Assembly (NCBI GenBank): GCA_964547905.1
Contig: CAZJPN010000046.1
Span: forward strand, 1-64,000
Source of the DNA: JAJYLM01 sp964547905
GTDB lineage: Bacteria > JAMCPX01
Direction: 5' to 3'
Length of the DNA: 64,000 bases
Part shown: piece after piece, positions 18,102-26,888 of the stretch
How the letters are laid out: every line of letters begins with the position of its first letter
Position numbering within the stretch: the first letter of the stretch is position 1
Position numbers and translations under genes: made by a program
Notes under the pieces: generated by a model
The model's database searches: none
What the model saw: the letters and a program-made list of their open reading frames with translations, nothing else
Told to the model about the DNA's origin: nothing

Positions 18102-18851
18102 ATGGATAAACAGATAATATATGGCGGTCATTCCACTGTCTTGATAAAGATGGGAAAGTCTGTTGTTGTTACAGACCCTAATTTAAGTAAGAGAATATGG
18201 ACCATCCGCAGAAAAAACAAACCAGGGCTTACACAAGAGCAATTAGCAACCATTAACCTGATACTAATATCTCACGGGCATTACGATCATCTCGATCTTC
18301 CGACCGTGAGGAGGCTTAATAGAAATGCTGTTGTTATTGTACCAAAGGGGCTTAATAAGTATTTCATCCGTTATGGATTTAATGATGTGAGGACGCTTGC
18401 GTGGTGGGAGCAAACCACTGTTCACGGACTGAGAATTATAGCAGTGCCTGCGAACCATTTCAAGGGAAGAAACCCGATGGTCAACAGTCTTTATCAGGGA
18501 TATGTAATAGACGGAGAGTACCAGATATATTTTGCCGGTGACACAGGCTGGTTTGAGGGATTCAAAGAGATCGGAGACATATTCAGACTTGACATAGCCA
18601 TGCTGCCTATCGGTGCATATAAACCATGGTCAGCATTGGGGCACCATATGACACCGGAACATTCCATAAAGGCAATGCAGTACTTAAAGGCAAAAATCAT
18701 GATTCCGATACATTGGGGCGCGTTCAAGCTTTCATTGGAGCCGCTTGATGAACCTATAAAACGGCTAAAAGAATCGGCAAGGGATAACGGGATAGAAGAA
18801 TCTGTCGTTATACTTGAGCCGGGTGAGGCATTCGGTTTACACGCTGTATAG
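18102..18851 (+). CDS. metallo-beta-lactamase-fold hydrolase (UlaG/NAPE-PLD-like)
   Basis: A 249-residue metal-dependent hydrolase. The zinc motif HGHYDHLD sits near residue 60, a second His in VPANHFKGR, an Asp in FAGDTGW and the last His in IPIHWGAF, so the dinuclear site is complete. The start YGGHSTVLI resembles UlaG and the NAPE-phospholipase D group, which act on lactone or phosphodiester bonds. No signal peptide is present, so it is cytoplasmic. The ATG at 18102 is preferred to a TTG nine bases earlier. It stands alone and the substrate is unknown. Confidence 0.9.
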   Translation: MDKQIIYGGHSTVLIKMGKSVVVTDPNLSKRIWTIRRKNKPGLTQEQLATINLILISHGHYDHLDLPTVRRLNRNAVVIVPKGLNKYFIRYGFNDVRTLAWWEQTTVHGLRIIAVPANHFKGRNPMVNSLYQGYVIDGEYQIYFAGDTGWFEGFKEIGDIFRLDIAMLPIGAYKPWSALGHHMTPEHSIKAMQYLKAKIMIPIHWGAFKLSLEPLDEPIKRLKESARDNGIEESVVILEPGEAFGLHAV

Positions 18852-18910
18852 CCTCCGGACTTTAATACGGGTCAAAAATTCCTGTCAATATGCATCGATA
18901 CAGTTCTTTG

Positions 18911-18939
18911 TTGACTTTTATTATTTCGAATAATATAGT
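18911..18939 (+). promoter_or_regulatory. promoter of the acyl-CoA synthetase with an internal palindrome
   Basis: TTGACT (18911-18916) and TATAGT (18934-18939) are 17 bases apart. The spacer holds the palindrome ATTATT-tcg-AATAAT (18920-18934), a possible operator. Confidence 0.7.
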
Positions 18940-18970
18940 TTTCTTATGATTTTTACAGGAGAATATTGCA

Positions 18971-20908
18971 TTGGCAAAGAGGCTTTACTGGAAGGGGTTT
19001 GACAAAACAGTAGAAAACAGTAATGTATTCGCATTCATGAGAGTAAATAGAATCAAGAATTTCGACAGCCTCATTAAGCGCTCACAGGATGATATAGACT
19101 GGTTCTGGGATGCTGCAAATAAGTTCCTTGGAATTGAATGGTACACACCTTACAAAAAAGTTGTTGATACCGGCAAAGGGATTGAGTGGGCAAAATGGTT
19201 TATAGGCGGCAGGATCAATATTACCCATAACTGTGTAGATAAGCATATAAACACATACAGAAGGCATAAAATAGCCTTATTATGGGAAGGTGAAAACGGA
19301 GAGGTAAGAAAGCTAACCTACCTCGATCTCTATAGAGAGGTCAATAGGGTTGCTGAAGGACTTAAAAATTCCGGCATTAAAAAAGGTGATGCTGTTGGTG
19401 TATTTATGCCCATGCTGCCCGAAACAGCAATTGCCCTTCTTGCGATAGCAAAAATAGGTGCAATTTTTATCCCTATATTTTCCGGCTATGGCCCTGAGGC
19501 AATAGCATCAAGGCTTAACGACGCATCTGCAAAGCTGCTTTTTACCGCGGATGGTTTCTACAGAAAAGGCGGTATTGTGGAGATGAAAATAACCGCTGAT
19601 ACCGCTGTGAGTCTGAGCCCGAGTATAAAGCGTGTAGTCGTGTTTAAAAGACTCGGTATTGATATACCATGGAAAGAGGGCAGAGACATATATTGGAATA
19701 ACTTTGTGAACGACAAACCAACCATATCCAGAACGGAAAAATTACCGTCGGAAACACCATGGATGATAATATATACTTCAGGTACGACAGGCAAACCAAA
19801 GGGCGCAGTGCATGTTCATGGGGGATTTCTTGTAAAGCAGGCAGAAGAAATAGCGTTTCAGATTGATATGAAGGATCAGGATATACTCTTCTGGTTTACC
19901 GACATGGGATGGATTATGGGACCATGGGAGGTTGTAGGCGGTCTTGCAATGGGAGGAACGCTGTTTTTCTATGAAGGCGCACCGGATTGGCCAAAGCCTG
20001 ACAGACTCTGGGATATGATAGAACGCCACAGGATCACAACACTCGGTATCTCTCCAACAGCGGTAAGGGCATTTATGCGTAATGGTGATCAATGGCCGAA
20101 TGCACATGATCTCACAAGTTTGCGTATGTTCGGTTCTACAGGTGAACCATGGAACCCGGTGCCGTGGATGTGGTTATACAAGAATGTTGGAAAGGAAAGA
20201 TGCCCTATTATTAACCTCTCGGGTGGTACTGAAATCGGGGCATGTTTTTTATCGGTACATCCGGTCAAACCATTAAAACCATGTTCCCTTGGAGGGCCTT
20301 CGCTTGGTATGGCTACAGATGTTTTTGATGATAAAGCAAAACCTGTGAGAGATGCTGTAGGTGAGCTCGTTTGCAAAAAGCCTTGGCCAAGTATGACAAG
20401 AGGTTTATGGCGGGATCACGAAAGATATATGGAAACATACTGGGACAGATGGAAAAATGTATGGGTGCATGGGGATTGGGCATCAATTGATAAAGACGGA
20501 TATTGGTTTTTACATGGTAGATCGGACGATACAATAAAGATTGCCGGGAAACGTGTCGGACCTGCCGAGGTTGAATCCGTACTTGTATCCCATAGGGCAG
20601 TAACTGAGGCAGCAGCAATAGGTGTGCCGGATGAACTAAAAGGAGAAGCACTTGTTTGCTTTGTTATACTAAAATCCGGTTATGAATCATCGGAGGCATT
20701 AAGGGCTGAACTGATACAATTTGTAGCTTCGGCACTCGGCAAATCAACAGCGCCCAAAACTATAAAATTCGTTAGTGAACTTCCAAAAACGCGTAATGCA
20801 AAGATCCTCAGGCGGTTTGTAAAGGCAAAATACCTTGGTCAGGAGATCACGGATACATCTTCTGTTGAGAACCTTTCCTCATTAGATATTATTGTACAGG
20901 CTATATAA
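18971..20908 (+). CDS. AMP-forming acetyl-CoA/acyl-CoA synthetase
   Basis: A 645-residue ANL-superfamily ligase that activates a short-chain acid to its CoA thioester through an acyl-adenylate. The P-loop YTSGTTGKPKG is near 270, then a GSTGEPWNP segment, the GDWA/DGYWFLHGR hinge near 510 and the terminal Lys of TRNAKILRR, all expected. Length matches acetyl- or propionyl-CoA synthetases. The start is TTG at 18971 with AGGAG nine bases before it; no in-frame ATG lies closer to the conserved start. It is preceded by a strong promoter with a palindrome. Substrate cannot be told; the RRM gene downstream is probably separate. Confidence 0.92.
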   Translation: MAKRLYWKGFDKTVENSNVFAFMRVNRIKNFDSLIKRSQDDIDWFWDAANKFLGIEWYTPYKKVVDTGKGIEWAKWFIGGRINITHNCVDKHINTYRRHKIALLWEGENGEVRKLTYLDLYREVNRVAEGLKNSGIKKGDAVGVFMPMLPETAIALLAIAKIGAIFIPIFSGYGPEAIASRLNDASAKLLFTADGFYRKGGIVEMKITADTAVSLSPSIKRVVVFKRLGIDIPWKEGRDIYWNNFVNDKPTISRTEKLPSETPWMIIYTSGTTGKPKGAVHVHGGFLVKQAEEIAFQIDMKDQDILFWFTDMGWIMGPWEVVGGLAMGGTLFFYEGAPDWPKPDRLWDMIERHRITTLGISPTAVRAFMRNGDQWPNAHDLTSLRMFGSTGEPWNPVPWMWLYKNVGKERCPIINLSGGTEIGACFLSVHPVKPLKPCSLGGPSLGMATDVFDDKAKPVRDAVGELVCKKPWPSMTRGLWRDHERYMETYWDRWKNVWVHGDWASIDKDGYWFLHGRSDDTIKIAGKRVGPAEVESVLVSHRAVTEAAAIGVPDELKGEALVCFVILKSGYESSEALRAELIQFVASALGKSTAPKTIKFVSELPKTRNAKILRRFVKAKYLGQEITDTSSVENLSSLDIIVQAI

Positions 20909-20958
20909 TTAAATTGTTAACTTTCAAAAAAGTCATACTTTAAACAAAGGAGAAAAAA

Positions 20959-21288
20959 ATGTTAAAACTGTATGTAGGCAACTTGTCATTTAACACCACA
21001 GAAGACGAAGTAAAGGAGCTGTTTGGGAAAGTCGGTGCGGTCCAGAGTGTTTCCATAATCAAGGACAAATATTCGGAACGCTCAAAAGGCTTCGGATTTG
21101 TTGAGATGACAAATGACGAAGAAGCAAAAAAAGCCATTGAGCAGATCAATGGTACTGATTTCAAAGGCAGGAACATCAGAGTGGCAGAAGCAAAGCCGAT
21201 GGAAAAGAGGGAAGGCGGCGACTACGGAGGAGGACACAGAAAAAGCGGATTTAAAGGAGGAAACAACAGAAGCGGAGGATATAGATAA
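20959..21288 (+). CDS. RRM-type RNA-binding protein with Gly-rich tail
   Basis: A 109-residue protein with one RNA recognition motif. RNP2 is LYVGNL (residues 4-9) and RNP1 is KGFGFVEM (around 43-50). A tail rich in Gly, Lys and Arg starts near residue 84. It resembles the cold- or stress-linked Rbp proteins of cyanobacteria and many anaerobes, which bind single-stranded RNA. A strong AAAGGAG ribosome site precedes the ATG. A hairpin terminator at 21374 follows. Its RNA targets are unknown. Confidence 0.95.
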   Translation: MLKLYVGNLSFNTTEDEVKELFGKVGAVQSVSIIKDKYSERSKGFGFVEMTNDEEAKKAIEQINGTDFKGRNIRVAEAKPMEKREGGDYGGGHRKSGFKGGNNRSGGYR

Positions 21289-21373
21289 TAGAATTTGCCC
21301 GCGTAAAAATGGGTAATCTGCAGTAATAAACTAAATCAAAATTACTCCAAAATTACTATAGATATGTATTGTT

Positions 21374-21398
21374 GCTGGATTTGCCGAGCAAATCCAGC
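21374..21398 (+). terminator. hairpin terminator after the RRM gene
   Basis: GCTGGATTTG and CAAATCCAGC form a 10-base stem with a 5-base loop, followed by a moderately T-rich stretch (GTTTCTTCTG). Confidence 0.65.
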
Positions 21399-21420
21399 AC
21401 GTTTCTTCTGACAGCTTCTT

Positions 21421-22644
21421 ATGATGTTCTATAACCATGAAGATCAATATTCTCTTTGTGTGAAATGCGGTAAATGCAGGTCGGTATGTCCGGTATTTCA
21501 TGAACTGAATGAGGAAGGTGCGTCACCGCGTGGTAAGATAACGCTGGTTCAGGCACTGTTTGAGAATATGTTCGAACCTTCGAAAAGGACAAAAAAGTTC
21601 ATATCAGAATGTCTTTTGTGTACTGCATGCGTTGAAGTGTGTCCCAACAATGTTAAAACAGATTTGCTTGTACTTTCCGCACGAGAAAAACTTGCAGATT
21701 ATGCAGGCAACAAACTCATAGAAACCGCCCTTACAAAAGTTGTCTTCGCAAAAACGGGCGTAAGTTTTAAGCTCGGTTCTTTAACCGAACAGGCGATAGG
21801 AAAAAAATTGGATTCGGAATCGGGTATATTTTATCGCTTACCCGCGAATCGCATTATACCCGAGATTAAAGGTATAAAGTTCTCAAACTCAAAAAAAAAT
21901 AGATATACACGTAAAACAAAAACAGGATTTTTCCTTGGGTGTCTCATTGATTTTATCAATCATGATATTGCGGAAGATACTGTAAAGTTGCTCGAGGCAT
22001 CGGGTAAAAAGCCATATATCCCTCAGGATCAAGCTTGCTGCGGACTGCCGGCATTGAGTATGGGAAATGTAAAGCAGGCAGCAAAACAGGCGAGGACCGT
22101 TATGTCATTGTTCGATACTGCGGATATTGTCGTTACGGCATGCGGCTCATGCGGCTCGATGATGACAAACTACTATAAATTTTTATTTGATGATCCTGAA
22201 GATAAAAAAAAGGCCGAAAGATTCGCTGAAAAGGTAAAAGATATAATAGAAGTCGTAGATCAAGGTATATTCACAAATGCAGAGCCCGCGTCCGAGTTGA
22301 TTACCTATCATGATCCCTGTCATCTCAAAAGGGGTATGGGTGTATCAAAGAAACCAAGAACACTCATAGGAAAGGTAGGGTATAAAATTTTAGAGATGAA
22401 AGTTCCGGACAGGTGCTGCGGGCTTGGAGGGGCATTCAATATAAAACATCGCAAAATCTCAACAGCTATCACAAAAGCAAAGATTGACGATATACGCTCA
22501 ACAACCGCTGGAATCGTTGCAACTGGCTGTCCGGGGTGCATGGCAAACATATCCGCCATGCTGATTGAACAAGATCTAAACGTAAAAGTGGTACATACAG
22601 TTACTCTGCTTGTAACAGCCCTGAAGAAAAACACTGCGTTATAA
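21421..22644 (+). CDS. GlcF/HdrD-like Fe-S oxidoreductase with two CCG domains
   Basis: A 407-residue protein. Two [4Fe-4S] ferredoxin motifs lie near residues 11-24 (CVKCGKCRSVC) and 67-80 (CLLCTACVEVC). Two cysteine-rich CCG domains follow (CCGLPA with CGSCG, and CCGLGGAF with GCPGC). This is the layout of GlcF, GlpC and LutA-type subunits that pass electrons from a flavoprotein to quinones or other carriers. A D-lactate/glycolate flavoprotein (GlcD) is not adjacent, so the partner must be elsewhere. The ATG at 21421 has no clear ribosome site. Family certain; role uncertain. Confidence 0.9.
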   Translation: MMFYNHEDQYSLCVKCGKCRSVCPVFHELNEEGASPRGKITLVQALFENMFEPSKRTKKFISECLLCTACVEVCPNNVKTDLLVLSAREKLADYAGNKLIETALTKVVFAKTGVSFKLGSLTEQAIGKKLDSESGIFYRLPANRIIPEIKGIKFSNSKKNRYTRKTKTGFFLGCLIDFINHDIAEDTVKLLEASGKKPYIPQDQACCGLPALSMGNVKQAAKQARTVMSLFDTADIVVTACGSCGSMMTNYYKFLFDDPEDKKKAERFAEKVKDIIEVVDQGIFTNAEPASELITYHDPCHLKRGMGVSKKPRTLIGKVGYKILEMKVPDRCCGLGGAFNIKHRKISTAITKAKIDDIRSTTAGIVATGCPGCMANISAMLIEQDLNVKVVHTVTLLVTALKKNTAL

Positions 22645-22703
22645 AAACTTTCCTATCGCATTTTTCGGGTATGGTTAGATTTTACATGATTTGATTCGGA
22701 GTA

Positions 22704-22731
22704 TTGACTCTTTTACAATATAGTTTAAAAT
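22704..22731 (+). promoter_or_regulatory. promoter of RNase P RNA
   Basis: TTGACT (22704-22709) and TAAAAT (22726-22731) are 16 bases apart, placing the start near 22738, where helix P1 of the RNA begins. Confidence 0.75.
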
Positions 22732-22737
22732 AATACT

Positions 22738-23102
22738 GATCAGGATAATGGATGGCTGCTCTGTTTACCCTTCAGGTACAACAGGGAGGAAAGTCCGGAC
22801 TTCGAAGGGCAGGATGGTCGCTAACAGCGACTGTGCCGCCGTAGGCGGCATAAGGAAAGTGCAACAGAAAGCAAACCGTGGCGCCTTTGACGCCATAAGG
22901 GTGAAACGGTGAGGTAAGAGCTTACCAGTGCTGTGTGCGAACATGGCAGCTATGTAAACCCCATCCGAAGCAAAACCGAATAAGCAGGCGATTGAGGGCT
23001 GCCCGTCCGATGCCTGCGGGTCGGCTGCTTGAGGCTGCCAGCAATGGCAGTCCCAGATAAATAGCCATAATGAACAAAATCCGGCTTACAGTTATCCTGA
23101 TC
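22738..23102 (+). ncRNA. rnpB: RNase P RNA (bacterial type A-like)
   Basis: About 365 nucleotides of the ribozyme that trims tRNA 5' ends. The 5' strand GATCAGGATAA (22738-22748) pairs exactly with TTATCCTGATC (23092-23102) as helix P1. The conserved GAGGAAAGTCCGG core is at about 22785, ACAGAAAGCAAACC in the middle, the GGGTGAAACGGTGAGGTAAGAG region after it, and GCAAAACCGAATAAG plus the terminal AATCCGGCTTA near the 3' end. A T-run follows. It has its own promoter. Confidence 0.97.
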
Positions 23103-23130
23103 GATTTTTACATTTTTTGGTGGATACGAA

Positions 23131-23484
23131 TCAGTTGTCAATGGGATGATTTTCTATAAAACTGTTGAGTTTATTGCGATGTTCCTGTTCAATATTCTCA
23201 AATTGTATACCTATGACAACATTTGATGTCGTTTTTTCTTTAACCTCTTTTACTTTAGCCCATATAACCTTTCCACTTAATATGAGTGGATCTTTTTCAT
23301 CCGGAAGGTGGAGGAATAATTCCACAAGAGTCCCCGCTCTGATCAAGGTAGCTGTCTCTACCCCCATTCCCCCAAGGCCAACATCTCTTGTAAAGTCAGA
23401 AAAGAAAATGCCTTCACTCTTGCAATTCACCCTCAGCCTGGTTTTTACCCTTTTCGTTTTCCTGCTTTCGTTATCAGTATGCAT
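23131..23484 (-). CDS. PilZ-domain protein (putative c-di-GMP receptor)
   Basis: A 117-residue protein that is one PilZ domain. An Arg-rich start (KTRLRVNC) resembles the RxxxR c-di-GMP-binding motif. DVGLGGMGV matches the second D/NxSxxG element, with Gly in place of the Ser. The ATG at 23482-23484 is chosen; a TTG 39 bases upstream is possible, and neither has a ribosome site. It ends 28 bases past rnpB and is divergent from the DUF4912 gene. Binding of c-di-GMP is inferred from the motif; no diguanylate cyclase is in the window. Confidence 0.83.
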   Translation of the reverse strand: MHTDNESRKTKRVKTRLRVNCKSEGIFFSDFTRDVGLGGMGVETATLIRAGTLVELFLHLPDEKDPLILSGKVIWAKVKEVKEKTTSNVVIGIQFENIEQEHRNKLNSFIENHPIDN

Positions 23485-23620
23485 GTTGTATCGATCTATA
23501 CATGATATAAATGACCTATGCAATAAGAATATTCAAAGTTTGAGGAGCACTTCATCTGCGATTGGTTTGTTGGGTTTCCTTGTGATTGACATAAAGTATA
23601 AAAGTAGTATGTTTATAATT

Positions 23621-24301
23621 ATGAAGAGCAAAGACCTTAAGGTATTGTCCATAATAGAATTGAGGAGGCTTGCAAAGCAGCTTAAGGTAAGTCTTAAAAG
23701 GACAATGACGAAACAGCACCTCATTAAAGCCATTGTTCTTTCTACGAGATCCAGAGCAATATCCGCAACATTGAGAGGGAAAAAACAGAATAAAGTGAAA
23801 AGCCTTCATCCTCGCCCTCAACCACATGCAGCTATAAAACATGGAGCAGCCAAGTTACAACCAGAAGAAGTCCTTCCGGTTTATAATGGAATATCCAAGC
23901 TTGTGCTGATGCCGCGAGATCCGTGGTGGATATTTGTTTACTGGGAAGTAGACAGGTCGCTTGTTGCAGGCAAGTCGTTAATACTCAAGGTATACAGACA
24001 GAGTGATCGGTTGTACGCAAGCATCAATGTCGGTAATTCCAATAATTGGTATATTAACCTGCCGGAACCTGCTGACACAGTAAGAAGCGAACTCGGATAC
24101 ATCAAGCCGGGAGGAGAATTCCGTATTGTAGCTGTTTCTAACACGGTAAAGACGCCGCGTGCATGGCCCTCGGATATAAGCTACACCGGTGCTGGCAATA
24201 GATCCATGGATCAGCAAACAAACCCATTTATAGAATCGTACACTACGTACGAAAGGGTAACTCCTTACGTCAGGGAAAATATAACATCAAGAAAACAATG
24301 A
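23621..24301 (+). CDS. DUF4912 protein with an N-terminal Rho_N/SAP-like domain
   Basis: About 226 residues. The first 40 form a Rho N-terminal/SAP-like helical motif (LRRLAKQLKVSLKR...KQHLIKAI). DUF4912 follows, recognised by LVLMPRDPWWIFVYWE near residue 93 and the PGGEFRIVAVSN segment. It overlaps the GH57 gene by four bases (ATGA), so the two are translated together. DUF4912 proteins beside GH57 glucan-branching enzymes are frequent, which suggests a role in glycogen or glucan metabolism, but the molecular function is not known. The start at 23621 (or 23609) is uncertain, as no ribosome site is visible; the frame is open much further upstream but would cross the PilZ gene. Confidence 0.8.
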   Translation: MKSKDLKVLSIIELRRLAKQLKVSLKRTMTKQHLIKAIVLSTRSRAISATLRGKKQNKVKSLHPRPQPHAAIKHGAAKLQPEEVLPVYNGISKLVLMPRDPWWIFVYWEVDRSLVAGKSLILKVYRQSDRLYASINVGNSNNWYINLPEPADTVRSELGYIKPGGEFRIVAVSNTVKTPRAWPSDISYTGAGNRSMDQQTNPFIESYTTYERVTPYVRENITSRKQ

Positions 24302-25869
24302 TCGGATACCTTGCACTCATTCTTCATTCTCACCTCCCCTATGTCAGACACCCTGAATACAATGATTTTCTTGAAGAGGACTGGCTTTACGAAGCCATAA
24401 CAGAAACATATATTCCACTGCTTGACGTGTTTGATCGTTTAACCAGAGATAAGGTTGATTTTCACATAACCCTCAGCCTTACCCCAACGCTGCTTGAGAT
24501 GCTCAGGGATGAGCTTTTGATGGAAAGGTATAGGCGGTACCTGTCGAACCTTATAGAGTTAAGCGAAAAAGAAATAAGACGCACGGCAAATGATCCATCT
24601 ATAAATCCTCTTGCAAATATGTACCACGACCGGTTTATCCATTATATGGATATGTTCGAAAACAAGTACCATGGGAATATCATATCGGGTTTCAAAGAAT
24701 TTATGGAGGCGGGTTCGGTTGAGATCGTAACATCCGCAGCAACGCATGCATACCTCCCGCTTATTACGGATGAGAAATGGCAGGATGTTCAGGTACACGT
24801 CGGTTTTGATACCTATATCCGCCATCTGGGAACGCAACCAAACGGTATATGGCTTCCTGAGGATGCTTACATAGAGGGACTCGATAATGTATTGAATAAA
24901 TATGACATAAAGTATACCTTCCTTGACGCACACGGCATATTGAATGCATCCATAAGACCAAGGTATGGCGTTTATGCACCTCTTTGCTCTGATGCAGGCG
25001 TAAATTTTTTTGGCAGGGACATTCAGTCTGCAAAACAAGTCTGGAGTGCAAAAGAAGGCTATCCCGGGGATTATGATTACAGGGAATTTTACAGGGATGT
25101 CGGCTATGACCTCGATTTCGAGTATGTAAAGCCTTACCTGCACAGCGACGGATCACGTTCAAACCTCGGTATAAAATATTACCGGATCACCGGGAAAACG
25201 GATCAAAAGCAGCCGTATGTCCCTCAGTGGGCAAGGGACAAAGTAATAGCGCATGCGGGTAACTTTATTTTCAACCGTGGAAAACACATCGAATATCTTG
25301 CCGGCATCATGGATCGCAAACCGCTTATCATAGCAACGTATGATGCAGAACTGTTCGGTCATTGGTGGTTTGAAGGACCGGATTTCCTCGAACAGGTTTT
25401 CAGGAAGCTCCACGAGATAAACGGACCTGTAAAGGCAATAACACCGGACATGTATCTCAAGGAGTACCCGGATAACCAGATTGCACAGCCTTCCCAGTCG
25501 AGCTGGGGTGATAAAGGATACCATGAGGTATGGCTTAACGGGACGAACGATTGGATATACAGGCACATACATATAGCGCAGGACAGGATGAATGAACTTA
25601 TGCATACATCCACAGTATCGCTCAAACAGCACAGGGCAATCAACCAGGCATTGAGAGAACTGCTGCTTGTACAATCAAGCGATTGGCCGTTCATCATGAA
25701 TTCAGGCACTATGGTTGCGTACGCCAAAAAACGATTCATAGTGCACATATCGAGATTTACAAAACTCTATGATCAGATAAAACGCAATCGGATAGAACAT
25801 ATGTTTCTTGATGAAATCGAATCAAAAGATAACGTCTTTTCATGGATAGATTATAAAAATTATCTTTAG
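24298..25869 (+). CDS. glycoside hydrolase family 57 protein, putative 1,4-alpha-glucan branching enzyme
   Basis: A 523-residue GH57 enzyme with a C-terminal DUF1957-type helical region. The N-terminal HSHLPYVRHPE motif, the nucleophile in WLPEDAY (Glu188) and the acid/base in TYDAELFGHWWFEG (Asp349) are all present. Enzymes of this subgroup make alpha-1,6 branches in glucans. It is coupled to the DUF4912 gene upstream. No other glycogen genes (glgA, glgC) are in the window. A different alpha-glucan specificity is possible. Confidence 0.93.
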   Translation: MIGYLALILHSHLPYVRHPEYNDFLEEDWLYEAITETYIPLLDVFDRLTRDKVDFHITLSLTPTLLEMLRDELLMERYRRYLSNLIELSEKEIRRTANDPSINPLANMYHDRFIHYMDMFENKYHGNIISGFKEFMEAGSVEIVTSAATHAYLPLITDEKWQDVQVHVGFDTYIRHLGTQPNGIWLPEDAYIEGLDNVLNKYDIKYTFLDAHGILNASIRPRYGVYAPLCSDAGVNFFGRDIQSAKQVWSAKEGYPGDYDYREFYRDVGYDLDFEYVKPYLHSDGSRSNLGIKYYRITGKTDQKQPYVPQWARDKVIAHAGNFIFNRGKHIEYLAGIMDRKPLIIATYDAELFGHWWFEGPDFLEQVFRKLHEINGPVKAITPDMYLKEYPDNQIAQPSQSSWGDKGYHEVWLNGTNDWIYRHIHIAQDRMNELMHTSTVSLKQHRAINQALRELLLVQSSDWPFIMNSGTMVAYAKKRFIVHISRFTKLYDQIKRNRIEHMFLDEIESKDNVFSWIDYKNYL

Positions 25870-26035
25870 GACAATCTTGTACGAAAGTAATAAAGAAGTT
25901 GATTTCCGCCTTCGAGGGAATGACGGCTTTTGGCCAAAATGAAACCGCCGCCTTTGTCGCGGGTAATTCACAATTTTCAAGTTAAATAGCACCTTCCTGC
26001 CACTTCCGGTTCATAATCATAAAATGCCGAAGCAC
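25870..26035. other. intergenic stretch with a worn repeat remnant
   Basis: No gene is seen here. A fragment reading TTCCGCCTTCGAGGGAATGAC (near 25908-25930, written here in part) resembles the palindromic repeat inside the glycosyltransferase gene. Confidence 0.4.
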
Positions 26036-26064
26036 TTGACTAATTATGAGCATATGCTTATCTT
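26036..26064 (+). promoter_or_regulatory. promoter of the MinD-ferredoxin cluster with an internal palindrome
   Basis: TTGACT (26036-26041) and TATCTT (26059-26064) are 17 bases apart, with the palindrome AGCATATGCT (26049-26058) in the spacer. The GTTC-GCATAAAATAAGGAGGAAG leader gives the first gene a strong ribosome site. Confidence 0.65.
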
Positions 26065-26102
26065 CCTATAAAAGAGTGTTCGCATAAAATAAGGAGGAAG
26101 TT

Positions 26103-26864
26103 ATGCAGATAAGGTTAGCGATAGCTACAGACGGTGATTTCGTATCGCCACATTTTGGTAGATGTCAATCATATACCATTGTTGACATTGAAGACGGCAA
26201 GATTATAAAAAAAGAGTTAATAGATAACCCCGGGCTTGAAGGTCATGAACCAGGTGTTATACCAAAATTTTTACACCAAAAGGGTGTAAATTATATAATA
26301 GCCGGAGGTATGGGACCGAGGGCAGTAGACTTTTTTAATGAGTTCGGCATTCAACCGGTTGTAGGGGTAAGCGGAGACATCAAACACACCCTTGAAAAAT
26401 TCATTACAGGCGAACTGCAAGGCGGCCGTAATATGCATGAGTTATTCGAGCACGAACATGAACACGGACATAACCATGAACATACCCATGCATTGAAGGA
26501 TGCGGCCTCACTTATTTGTATAACATCACAGGGCCCGGATCTTTATGCCGAGGTTGATTCAAGATTCGGCAGATGCCCATACTTTCTACTTGTAAATCCG
26601 AACACCCTTGAATTTGTGGCATTAGAAAATGCCAACGCTGATGCTGAAGGCGGGGCAGGAACTCAAGCGGGTCAGTTTATCGTATCTAATAATGTGAAGG
26701 CACTTTTAACCGGTAGCGTTGGTCCAAATGCATCTGAAACATTAAATGCCGCGGGTGTTGAGATGTATACCGGTGTATCCGGGAATATAAGACAGGTGAT
26801 AGAAGATTACAAAGCAGGGAAACTGAAAACCACACAGAAATCCGGTACAGGTTTAATGCATTGA
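26103..26864 (+). CDS. tandem dinitrogenase iron-molybdenum cofactor (NifX/NifB-type) domain protein with His-rich linker
   Basis: A 253-residue cytoplasmic protein made of two DiNase/NifX-like domains (about residues 1-112 and 135-245). The two halves share the DxxVSPHFGR / EVDSRFGRCPY start and the VSGxI..xxxxxxxxG end. Between them is a linker with about seven His in fifteen residues (HEHEHGHNHEHTH), a likely metal-binding stretch. In orange-protein (ORP) clusters of anaerobes, separate single-domain proteins of this kind lie beside two MinD ATPases, and the ORP protein of Desulfovibrio carries a Mo-Cu cluster. Here the two domains are fused. Metal identity is unknown. The strong promoter and the downstream MinD genes make this one operon. 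Confidence 0.88.
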   Translation: MQIRLAIATDGDFVSPHFGRCQSYTIVDIEDGKIIKKELIDNPGLEGHEPGVIPKFLHQKGVNYIIAGGMGPRAVDFFNEFGIQPVVGVSGDIKHTLEKFITGELQGGRNMHELFEHEHEHGHNHEHTHALKDAASLICITSQGPDLYAEVDSRFGRCPYFLLVNPNTLEFVALENANADAEGGAGTQAGQFIVSNNVKALLTGSVGPNASETLNAAGVEMYTGVSGNIRQVIEDYKAGKLKTTQKSGTGLMH

Positions 26865-26888
26865 CCCCAAGATGCATTAAATGGTTTT

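Noticed and set aside
23165..23620. Upstream extension of the DUF4912 frame
   Set aside because: The extra 150 codons are antisense to the PilZ gene and read as low-quality sequence; homology to the family begins only near 23621.
25980..26102. Sigma-54 promoter before the MinD-ferredoxin cluster
   Set aside because: ORP clusters in Desulfovibrio are sigma-54 controlled, but no GG-N10-GC element was found; a sigma-70-type promoter fits better.
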